Shown: piece after piece, positions 18,088 through 24,058 of the stretch
Position numbering within the stretch: the stretch's first letter is position 1
Layout: each line of letters begins with the position of its first letter
The notes under the pieces: generated by a model
Seen by the model: the letters and a program-made list of their open reading frames with translations, nothing else
What the model was told of the DNA's origin: nothing
Databases searched by the model: none
Translations under genes and position numbers: made by a program
Assembly: GCA_026397605.1 (NCBI GenBank)
Contig: JAPLUM010000660.1
Location: 1-35,386, forward strand
DNA from: Verrucomicrobiota bacterium
GTDB taxonomy: Bacteria; Verrucomicrobiota; Verrucomicrobiia; Verrucomicrobiales; Verrucomicrobiaceae
DNA: 35,386 bases
Direction of reading: 5' to 3'

Positions 18088-20400
18088 ATGTTCCGCCGTT
18101 TCATCCAACACCGCATCTGCCGCTACACGCTGGCTCTCATCGCGGCTTTAACGTTAGTGTATGGCTTGCTGCCAGATGCCGGGCTTTATCCGACGGACTT
18201 CCGTTTCTCTCGGACCTTGTTGGATCGTGATGGGCGGCTGTTGCATCTGGCTTTAACAACCGATGGCAAATACCGTCGCCATGTGCCGCTGGCAGACATC
18301 AACCCGCTCCTGATCGAGGCCACGCTCGAACTCGAAGATCGGCATTTCTATGAGCATCCGGGAGTGAATCCGCTCTCGCTTCTGCGCGCGACTTGGGGTG
18401 CCATCACGGGCTCCGCTCGCGGGGGTGGATCCACGATCACGATGCAGTTGGCCCGACTACGTCACGGTCTGCGAACGCGTTCTGCTTATGGCAAGCTGGT
18501 GCAGATTTTCCGGGCCATCCAAATGGAGAGACATCATGACAAAGCCGCCATTCTCGAGGCTTATCTGAACCAGGCACCGTATGGCGGAAACGTCGAAGGC
18601 ATTGGCTCAGCAAGCCTGCTCTGGTGCGGGAAGACAGCCACGGATCTGACCTTGCGTGAGTCGGTGGCTTTGGCCGTGCTACCTCAAAGCCCAACACGTC
18701 GGCGGCCACGGGCGGAAGGCGTGAACCTCAGCCTCACGCAGGCTCAGCATCGCCTCTGGGAAAGGCTGCGTGCTTTGAAAAAGCTCGAGAGTGACCCTCT
18801 GGATGCCAGCTTCACGCTGAAACAACTCATGCCAGCACCGCGTGACGTACCGCACTTGGCACGCCGATTATTTACGGAGCAACCAGCGACCACACGCGAA
18901 GCCTCAGCGCTAGCTTTGAAGACCAGCGTGAGTCTGCCACAGCAGCAAGGGGTGGAGTCTGTGCTAGCCGATTACATCGGACGAAAGAGTGAGCTGGGCA
19001 TCACGAATGCCTGTGCACTTCTCGTGAGAGCATCCACCCGCGAGGTGCTAGCTTATGTGGGATCCAGCGGCTTTCTGGATGCCCGAATCCAGGGGCAGGT
19101 CGATGGCGTGCTCGCACGTCGTTCGCCTGGATCAGCGTTAAAACCGTTCATTTATGCTTTAGCAATGCAGCAAGGTCTCATCCACCCGCATACCTTGCTG
19201 CGTGATGGGCAGACTTCGTTTGGAGGTTACAATCCAGAAAATTTTGATCGTCAATTTTCAGGCCCCATCGCTGCAAAGGATGCGCTGTATCATAGCCGCA
19301 ATATCCCTGCGGTCTCGTTAGCCCAAAAGCTCGCAGCCCCCGGTTTGTATGGCTTTCTCAAATCGGCCGGAGTCGCGCTACCGCACCCCGCCGAGCATTA
19401 CGGCCTAGCCTTGCCACTCGGTGGCGCGGAGGTGAGCATGGAGGAACTGGCCGCACTCTACTGCCTGCTGGCAGATGATGGTCTAGCTCGGCCCATTCAG
19501 ATGCAAACGGCCACCAAAGAGCTTTCACGTCCGCCGCTGCTGACGGAAGAGGCACGCTATTTGACTCGTGAAATGATGCGCACCCGTGAAGGCGAAGCCG
19601 CACTGGATGACTCTGCCGTGCTTTGGAAGACCGGCACGTCTCATGGCTTCAGAGATGCCTGGGCGGCGGGTATTCGCGGAGATCATGTGCTTGTCGTCTG
19701 GATCGGCAATTTCAATGGCCGTGGCAACCCTGCTTTCATCGCCCGTGAATGCGCAGCCCCCTTGCTCTTTGAGGTCTTCCGCCATTTGCATCTGCCTTTG
19801 AAGCGTGAGTTCAAACCAACAAACATCCGCGATGTCGAACTCTGCGCGGTATCCGGTCAGTTGCCGACACCCCTCTGCCAGCATCACGTGCAGGGCGGAT
19901 TCATCCCCGGCGTATCTCCCATCACCGCCTGTGAGATCCACCGCGAGGTTTGGATCGACCAAACGAGTCAGCTGCGTGTCTCAACTGATGATGGTACACG
20001 ATCCTTACGCCGAGACGTCTATGAATTCTGGCCCCCTGACATGCTGGAAATGTTTCGCCGCGCCGGAGTCCCACGTCGTGAACCACCGCCCCTGGAGCCA
20101 AGCGCCAGCTCCTTGCAGGCCACAGATCACGCAGCAGCACCGCAGATCCGTTCACCCCAACCCTCCCTAGTTTACACCTTGCAGGCATCGTCCAAGGACC
20201 GCCGCAGCGTGCCACTCAGAGCCGATGCAGCCCCCGGAGTCAGCCGCCTCTTTTGGTTTGCCGACAGCCGTTTTCTTGGCTCCACCCCACCCACCACCCC
20301 ACTCCTCTGGCAAGCCGAAGCAGGCCACTGGCGCATCCACGTCCTCGACGATCAAGGCCGCAGCAGCGCCGTGAAAGTACGTGTGGAGGTGGTGCCGTGA
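18088..20400 (+). CDS. pbpC: Penicillin-binding protein 1C (bifunctional transglycosylase/transpeptidase)
   Basis: A 770-residue class A penicillin-binding protein. An N-terminal membrane anchor lies at about 12-28. The GT51 transglycosylase domain has catalytic E83 in LELEDRHFYEHPG and GGGSTITMQLARL at 112-124. The transpeptidase has S349-A-L-K352 (SxxK), S403-R-N and K514-TGTS. A C-terminal BiPBP_C domain covers about 690-768 (RRSVPLRADAAPGVSRLFWF), which distinguishes PbpC from PBP1a/1b. All catalytic residues are present, so it should polymerise and cross-link glycan in the periplasm. Directly downstream of the alpha-2-macroglobulin, with 9 bases between stop and ATG, it is certainly in the same transcript. 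The pairing is well known and thought to couple protease trapping with wall repair. Confidence 0.95.
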   Translation: MFRRFIQHRICRYTLALIAALTLVYGLLPDAGLYPTDFRFSRTLLDRDGRLLHLALTTDGKYRRHVPLADINPLLIEATLELEDRHFYEHPGVNPLSLLRATWGAITGSARGGGSTITMQLARLRHGLRTRSAYGKLVQIFRAIQMERHHDKAAILEAYLNQAPYGGNVEGIGSASLLWCGKTATDLTLRESVALAVLPQSPTRRRPRAEGVNLSLTQAQHRLWERLRALKKLESDPLDASFTLKQLMPAPRDVPHLARRLFTEQPATTREASALALKTSVSLPQQQGVESVLADYIGRKSELGITNACALLVRASTREVLAYVGSSGFLDARIQGQVDGVLARRSPGSALKPFIYALAMQQGLIHPHTLLRDGQTSFGGYNPENFDRQFSGPIAAKDALYHSRNIPAVSLAQKLAAPGLYGFLKSAGVALPHPAEHYGLALPLGGAEVSMEELAALYCLLADDGLARPIQMQTATKELSRPPLLTEEARYLTREMMRTREGEAALDDSAVLWKTGTSHGFRDAWAAGIRGDHVLVVWIGNFNGRGNPAFIARECAAPLLFEVFRHLHLPLKREFKPTNIRDVELCAVSGQLPTPLCQHHVQGGFIPGVSPITACEIHREVWIDQTSQLRVSTDDGTRSLRRDVYEFWPPDMLEMFRRAGVPRREPPPLEPSASSLQATDHAAAPQIRSPQPSLVYTLQASSKDRRSVPLRADAAPGVSRLFWFADSRFLGSTPPTTPLLWQAEAGHWRIHVLDDQGRSSAVKVRVEVVP

Positions 20401-20462
20401 GGGGTGAGGTGTGCGGTCAGAATAGAATCTTCCAAGCTATGCAAAAAGACTTGATGAATACG

Positions 20463-20481
20463 ACGTGCTGTAACACGTTAC
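20463..20481. promoter_or_regulatory. Overlapping palindromes before the antitoxin gene, candidate autoregulation operator
   Basis: ACGTG (20463-20467) pairs with CACGT (20474-20478) around CTGTAA. GTAAC (20470-20474) pairs with GTTAC (20477-20481) around AC. Both are perfect and end 3 bases before the ATG at 20485. Ribbon-helix-helix antitoxins commonly bind such sites together with their toxin to repress their own operon. The assignment is by position and symmetry only. Confidence 0.5.
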
Positions 20482-20484
20482 CAC

Positions 20485-20766
20485 ATGGCATACACACTCA
20501 CCCGAACCAGCATGGCTTTGGATCAGTTCACACTCGGCGCACTGGATCTGCTCGCGCAGAAATGGAGTGTCCCAAAGGCTGAGGTCATGCGCAGGGCGGT
20601 GCGTCGTATCAAGGAAGAAGAAGACATGAAAGACCAATGCCCTAAACCACTGAACGCCCTTGATTGGCTGCAAAACGGCGGCGGTCTCACTGTGCAGGAG
20701 GCCGAGGCCTTCCGTGAAGAGGTGCAGGCTGAGCGTGAGGCCAAACGCTACTGGTGGGAAGTATGA
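20485..20766 (+). CDS. Ribbon-helix-helix antitoxin of a VapBC-type module
   Basis: A 93-residue protein. The first half fits a ribbon-helix-helix DNA-binding fold: a short strand (YTLTRTSMALD), helix (FTLGALDLLAQKW), turn (SVPKAE) and helix (VMRRAVRRIKEEE). The second half is acidic and helical, ending KRYWWEV, the type of tail that wraps around a PIN toxin. The stop overlaps the toxin start as ATGA at 20763-20766. An alternative start at codon 10 would remove the presumed DNA-contacting strand, so the first ATG was kept. It is probably autoregulated through the palindromes immediately upstream. It is unlike the antitoxin of the second module at 22619. Confidence 0.8.
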   Translation: MAYTLTRTSMALDQFTLGALDLLAQKWSVPKAEVMRRAVRRIKEEEDMKDQCPKPLNALDWLQNGGGLTVQEAEAFREEVQAEREAKRYWWEV

Positions 20767-21155
20767 TCCACCTGGACACCAATCTCCTCATCGACCTCGT
20801 CACCATCGGGTCGCCGCACATCGCGGTGATCCGTCAGTGGCTTGAGGCTGGCGAGGAGCTGGCGGTGAGTGCTATCGTCTGGTCGGAGTTTTTGAATGGC
20901 CCGCACACGAAGCAGCAGAAGGATGCCGTGCAAGCCATCGTCGAAGGGCGCATCCTCGACTTCACGGTGAAAGAGGCCGAGCAAGCCTCACGCCTATTTC
21001 ACTACACGGGTCGCAAGCGTGGCTCGCACGCCGATTGCATGATCGCTGCCTGTGCGATGACGAAGGACACCCAACTGGCGACGCGCAATATCGGCGACTT
21101 TGAAAAGTTCGTTCCGCACGGGCTGAAAATGCTGGCAGTGGCGACGGTAGCGTAA
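20763..21155 (+). CDS. PIN-domain toxin (VapC family)
   Basis: 130 residues from the ATG overlapping the antitoxin stop. An ATG 9 bases earlier is possible but would overlap more. The PIN nuclease signature is complete: D5 in HLDTNLLID, E42 in VWSEFL, D91 in SHADCMIAACA, and the C-terminal ATRNIGDFEKF with D112. These acidic residues bind Mg2+ or Mn2+ and cut RNA, in characterised VapC proteins usually tRNA or rRNA. Length fits the family. It is probably neutralised by the product of the overlapping upstream gene. The stop lies 8 bases before that of the convergent response regulator. Confidence 0.87.
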   Translation: MIHLDTNLLIDLVTIGSPHIAVIRQWLEAGEELAVSAIVWSEFLNGPHTKQQKDAVQAIVEGRILDFTVKEAEQASRLFHYTGRKRGSHADCMIAACAMTKDTQLATRNIGDFEKFVPHGLKMLAVATVA

Positions 21156-21163
21156 AACTCGTT

Positions 21164-21778
21164 TTACACCTTCACCAGCCCGCGCCGGATCGCCTCTGCG
21201 GTGGCTTGGGCGCGGTCGTTGACTTTGAGTTTCATCAGAATGCGGCTGACGTGCTGCTTCACAGTGTCTTCACTGATGCCGAGGGTGGCGGCGATTTCTT
21301 TGTTGGCATTGCCACGGGTGACGAGGGTCAGGATCTCACGTTCACGCGGAGTGATTTCAGGTTCAGCCAGGTGGTCTTTGAGTCGTTGGGCGATTTCGTC
21401 AGGCAGGCTGCGTTCACCTTTGGCCACGGCGCGAATAGCCTTCAGCAGGGCCTCGCGAGAGGCGGACTTTTGCAAGTAACCGAGTGCGCCAGCTTTGAGT
21501 GCGGAGCGGATTTCTTCATCTCGGGCAAAGGTGGAAAAAATGAGCACGTGCGCTTCAGGATGTTCACGCAAGAGAGCGGTCGTAGCCTCAATGCCGCTAA
21601 TGCCGGGGAGTTGGAGATCCATGAGCACGACATGAGGCTTCTTTTGATCAAAAAGAGCCGCCGCGTCTTCTCCACGATCTGTTTCACCGACGACTTTCAG
21701 ATCATCCTCCAACTCGAGTGAGGCAACTAAGCCGCTGCGGACGACGAAGTGATCGTCAATGATGAGGAGGGTGATCAT
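21164..21778 (-). CDS. LuxR/NarL-family response regulator without an adjacent kinase
   Basis: A 204-residue regulator. The receiver has D8/D9, phospho-acceptor D54 in VLMDLQLPG, and K104 in GYLQKS. The output domain is a LuxR-type helix-turn-helix (ITPREREILTLV, then NKEIAATLGISEDTVKQHVSRI). The first base of the ATG is at 21778, just after the ORF start MITLLIIDDH, so there is no ambiguity. No kinase is next to it. The nearest NarL-type kinase on the same strand starts at 26811 and ends at 24769, about 3 kb upstream, with the accessory genes between. That kinase is the most plausible partner. The small membrane protein gene lies 26 bases upstream and may be co-transcribed. Confidence 0.92.
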   Translation of the reverse strand: MITLLIIDDHFVVRSGLVASLELEDDLKVVGETDRGEDAAALFDQKKPHVVLMDLQLPGISGIEATTALLREHPEAHVLIFSTFARDEEIRSALKAGALGYLQKSASREALLKAIRAVAKGERSLPDEIAQRLKDHLAEPEITPREREILTLVTRGNANKEIAATLGISEDTVKQHVSRILMKLKVNDRAQATAEAIRRGLVKV

Positions 21779-21793
21779 GGGAGAAGAAAAGAA

Positions 21794-21814
21794 GTAATCA
21801 GTAATCAGTAATCA
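21794..21814. repeat. GTAATCA tandem repeat, three perfect copies
   Basis: Three exact 7-base units lie between the response regulator and the membrane protein gene. The stop codon of the membrane protein is formed by the repeat (TGA in the minus-strand unit TGATTAC). Similar AGTAATCAGTAATC strings are, to my knowledge, scattered between genes of many bacteria. No function can be assigned. Confidence 0.8.
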
Positions 21815-22167
21815 GTTAAGCCTGCCGGTCGAACTTCCATGGGCTGGGGCTCGGTGTTTCGAGTTGGCATCGCGTAGTAAACCGCTGAGGCGGCCAAAAG
21901 CATCATTGAGGTGGGAAAGGCAAAAGCGACGATCAAAGCTCCAAGAGTGGAGCGAGAGTTTCGCAGGGACCAAATCAATGGGATTAGAGCTAAGGCACCG
22001 ATCCAGCCCCACTTTCCACTGAGAACAAACAACGCCACTAACAGCCAGCCAATGGCTGTTCCACCCTCAGCAGCTAGGGGGAGCTCAAAAGCGAATCCAG
22101 CATCGAAGCCTATTGTTTCCCCAGTCGTGAGGCAATACTTGACTGAGGTGAAAGTCAGGTTGGACAT
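21805..22167 (-). CDS. Small membrane protein of unknown function
   Basis: 120 residues with three hydrophobic stretches at about 37-51, 53-68 and 74-97, and a short polar tail that ends in the GTAATCA repeat. I do not recognise the family. Hydrophobicity pattern, positively charged LRNSRS between segments 2 and 3, and position directly upstream of the response regulator (26 bases) support a real gene. It may be inserted between the regulator and its kinase. The last residues (GLTDY) come from the repeat, so the original C-terminus may have been altered. Confidence 0.6.
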   Translation of the reverse strand: MSNLTFTSVKYCLTTGETIGFDAGFAFELPLAAEGGTAIGWLLVALFVLSGKWGWIGALALIPLIWSLRNSRSTLGALIVAFAFPTSMMLLAASAVYYAMPTRNTEPQPMEVRPAGLTDY

Positions 22168-22247
22168 GAAGTCAATTTAGGTTCTCAGGTTGGATTCGTA
22201 AAGGCCACAATGGATTTGGCAGCGCTGCGTCCTGACCGGTGATCTTT

Positions 22248-22269
22248 AACCGCTGAAAGGACGCTAACC
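22248..22269. repeat. Left arm of a 22-base inverted repeat pair
   Basis: Read on the minus strand this is GGTTAGCGTC, three bases (CTT), then TCAGCGGTT. It matches 22970-22991 in inverted orientation at 19 of 22 positions, with all differences in the three central bases. The pair encloses the second toxin-antitoxin module and the GGGCTTCAGCCC hairpin. No target-site duplication is visible. Confidence 0.65.
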
Positions 22270-22316
22270 GATACCTCCGATATGTGTAGTCTGCTGGGCT
22301 CGGATAACTTGCTTTG

Positions 22317-22622
22317 CTAGAGCGTGCCCTGGCCCCCGAGATGCTGGGTGATGAATGCCTCTGGCGTGATGGGCTGGGGTTTGTAGCCTGCGCCTGCAAG
22401 GGAGCGGAAATGCCGGTCCTCGGTGATGACGTAGTCAGCATGGGCGGCAATGGCGCAGTCGGCGAATTTGTCGTCATCAGCATCAGCGGGGATGGTGAGG
22501 AAGCGGTAGGCGGGGGAGAGGTAGCGGATGACGCCGCGTGTCTCGTCCACCAGCTCAATGAACTCCGGCGCACGGCGACCGAACATCCCGACGAGGACAT
22601 TGGTATCGATGCAGACGATCAT
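22317..22622 (-). CDS. PIN-domain toxin with shortened central region
   Basis: 101 residues. The start MIVCIDTNVLVG holds D6, and the end DDDKFADCAIAAHADYVITEDRHF carries the C-terminal acidic residues; both are typical of the PIN_3 (COG1569) family. Family members are usually about 135-145 residues. Here roughly 40 residues between the first strand (ending GRR) and APEFIELVDETRG are absent. The missing part normally contains the second strand and the conserved Glu (in a leaEy-like motif). E20 or E23 could substitute, but the protein may be inactive. It starts with an ATGA overlap to the antitoxin stop. The assignment to the family is good; activity is doubtful. Confidence 0.78.
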   Translation of the reverse strand: MIVCIDTNVLVGMFGRRAPEFIELVDETRGVIRYLSPAYRFLTIPADADDDKFADCAIAAHADYVITEDRHFRSLAGAGYKPQPITPEAFITQHLGGQGTL

Positions 22623-22873
22623 GCGCGGCGGTATGGATGCGCGGCACGGTGCTCCGCCACGGCAGCGGCGATGCTCTCGGGCGTGAATCTCCCCTGGGCG
22701 CGGGCATCATCAGCGGCGTCATCCAGCTCGGCGGTGATTTCTTGCAACCTGATCTCTAGTAAGAAACGTCGAGCCAACTCCAGAGCAGCATCCGGCAAAG
22801 AATCCACCTGCGAGTGCAGTAGCGGACGCAGGACTTTGGGGTCTTTTGGAGTCGGTGCGTTTAAAGTGATCAT
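22619..22873 (-). CDS. Antitoxin of the second PIN module
   Basis: 84 residues from the ATG at 22873; the open frame extends 12 codons to a TTG that is less likely. The sequence is helical and charged (LELARRFLLEIRLQEITAELDDAADDARAQGRFTPESIAAAVAEHRAAHP), resembling the small antitoxins that accompany PIN_3 toxins. I cannot point to a DNA-binding domain with certainty. The stop TGA overlaps the toxin ATG (ATGA), the usual coupling. A start of MITLNAPTPKDPKVL suggests the N-terminal part is short and flexible. Function is inferred mainly from the partner. Confidence 0.72.
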   Translation of the reverse strand: MITLNAPTPKDPKVLRPLLHSQVDSLPDAALELARRFLLEIRLQEITAELDDAADDARAQGRFTPESIAAAVAEHRAAHPYRRA

Positions 22874-22910
22874 GCTGGGGATTTTGTCACAAGCGAGGCA
22901 TGCTTGCAAG

Positions 22911-22940
22911 GTAGCGTTGGGCTTCAGCCCGCGCGGGTTT
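22911..22940. repeat. REP-like hairpin upstream of the antitoxin
   Basis: GGGCTTCAGCCC at 22919-22930 is a perfect stem (GGGCT/AGCCC around TC), flanked by GTAGCGTT and GCGCGGGTTTC. It resembles the CGGGCT-AA-AGCCCG hairpin inside the DUF1553 gene. Such elements are common between genes of Verrucomicrobia and Planctomycetes. Confidence 0.55.
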
Positions 22941-22969
22941 CGAAATCGGCTCCTCTGACATCAGCGTCT

Positions 22970-22991
22970 GGTTAGCGTCAAATCAGCGGTT
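22970..22991. repeat. Right arm of the 22-base inverted repeat pair
   Basis: GGTTAGCGTC, AAA, TCAGCGGTT on the plus strand. It is the inverted partner of 22248-22269 (19/22 identical). It lies about 50 bases before the first 83-base direct repeat. Confidence 0.65.
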
Positions 22992-23040
22992 TTATCCGTC
23001 AGTCTCTCACCGCAAAATTCACCGCACGTCATGCCTCTCC

Positions 23041-23123
23041 TCCAAATGCCCGCCGCCTCGACTGCCCGCCGCAGCCAAGGCTTGACCTCTCACGGCTTTA
23101 TCGCTTCCTTCGGCACATGGATT
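23041..23123. repeat. 83-base direct repeat, copy 1
   Basis: It matches 23850-23932 at 75 of 83 positions with no gaps. It ends at or just inside the 5' end of the methyltransferase frame (CATGGATT). The core of 27 bases from 23065 to 23091 is identical in both copies. The two copies are 809 bases apart and enclose exactly one gene. No GTTRRRY/RYYYAAC pair of an integron attC site is present. Confidence 0.85.
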
Positions 23124-23147
23124 CAAAAACCATTCCTCCTGACATGA
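23046..23147 (+). CDS. Possible 33-codon leader ORF across repeat copy 1
   Basis: An ATG at 23046 opens a frame starting MPAASTARRSQGLTSHGF that ends with TGA at 23145-23147. This stop overlaps the in-frame ATG at 23144 of the methyltransferase as ATGA. It could act as a translation-coupling leader, since neither possible methyltransferase start has a Shine-Dalgarno sequence. Against it, copy 2 of the repeat has ACG in place of the ATG and a TAG four codons on. Also, only 2 of 8 differences between copies fall in third codon positions. It may be chance. Confidence 0.25.
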   Translation: MPAASTARRSQGLTSHGFIASFGTWIQKPFLLT

Positions 23148-23779
23148 TCAGCTACTACGGAAGAAGGGCTAGCGAGTATGAGCAGATCTATGCCAAGGTA
23201 GAACGTCAGGAAGATCTTCGGCGAATACGCGGAATCGTGGGTGCGGGATTTTGCGGTCACGACGTGCTGGAAGTTGCGTGTGGCACTGCCTACTGGACGG
23301 AAGCCTTCGCTGCGGAGGCAAGATCGGTCTTGGCATGCGATCTCAGTTCAGAGGTGTTGGAGATTGCGCGCGCCAAAGAATGGGGAACCGGTTCCATCGA
23401 GTTTTGCCAAGCCGACGCTTATGCGCTGCCAGCGTTTAAGCGCCAGTTTTCAGCTGCTTTCTCTGGGTTTTGGTGGTCGCATATTCCGCGAAGCAGGCTC
23501 GCAGGCTTCCTCGACAACTTTCACCAGAAGCTTCAACGAGGCTCCAAGGTCATGTTCATCGATAATCGATTCGTTGAAGGAAGCAGCACCCCAATTTTCC
23601 GGACCGATGAACATGGAGATTCGTTTCAACAACGCCATTTGGCGGATGGCAGTGTCCACGAAGTCCTCAAGAATTTCCCTTCGGAAAGTGAGTTATTAAG
23701 CGCGGTCTCAGACTCAGCTTCAACGGCAGGGGTTCTGCTAACCGACTACTTTTGGATTCTGAGCTACCAGATCAAATAA
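23117..23779 (+). CDS. Class I SAM-dependent methyltransferase
   Basis: 220 residues from ATG 23117; an alternative ATG at 23144 (MISYYGRRASEYEQIY) removes nine residues derived from the upstream repeat and fits the family start better. Motif I is VLEVACGTAYWTEAFA (residues about 50-65), followed by ACDLSSEVLEIAR for the adenosine-binding acidic residue (D75). Then come CQADAYALP, a substitution-tolerant WWSHIPRSRLAGFL, and FIDNRF. The methyl acceptor is unknown; relatives act on small molecules or quinone-like compounds. It stands alone, bounded by two direct repeats, which suggests that it was acquired as a single-gene unit. Confidence 0.85.
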   Translation: MDSKTIPPDMISYYGRRASEYEQIYAKVERQEDLRRIRGIVGAGFCGHDVLEVACGTAYWTEAFAAEARSVLACDLSSEVLEIARAKEWGTGSIEFCQADAYALPAFKRQFSAAFSGFWWSHIPRSRLAGFLDNFHQKLQRGSKVMFIDNRFVEGSSTPIFRTDEHGDSFQQRHLADGSVHEVLKNFPSESELLSAVSDSASTAGVLLTDYFWILSYQIK

Positions 23780-23849
23780 AGAAACATCCCAACATGAAAG
23801 ACGGAGCATGAACAACGTGTCTGACCCTGTAAACCTCAGAGGCATCCCA

Positions 23850-23932
23850 TCCAAACGCCCGCCGCCTAGACGACCCGCCGCAGCCAAGGCTTGACCTCTC
23901 GCGGCTTTATCGCTTCCATCGGTGCATGGATT
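23850..23932. repeat. 83-base direct repeat, copy 2
   Basis: Second copy of the element at 23041-23123 (75/83 identical). It lies 70 bases after the methyltransferase stop and about 126 bases before the start of the next gene. From 23891 the repeat frame stays open into that gene. Confidence 0.85.
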
Positions 23933-24058
23933 AAAGAGTCTTTTCGTTGGGGAACTCCTGCCCTCTTTCCCAATTCAACCGCGTTTTCCCAGAAAAAACT
24001 GTGCATAAAACTGATTCACCCACAATTAAGTGCGGCTAAACAAGGTCGGCCAAAAAAC

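Noticed and set aside
22172-22600. 142-codon frame over the second PIN toxin
   Set aside because: It is a Ser/Pro-rich shadow in another frame of the toxin and its downstream region.
22970-23123. Integron attC site
   Set aside because: The repeat region has no RYYYAAC and GTTRRRY core pair, no matching L boxes, and no integron integrase in the window. The only GTTAGCG-like string belongs to the inverted repeat pair.
23891-24058. N-terminal extension of the unknown gene from a TTG within the repeat
   Set aside because: The extension is derived from the repeat plus non-protein-like sequence, and a better start with AAGG lies at 24059.
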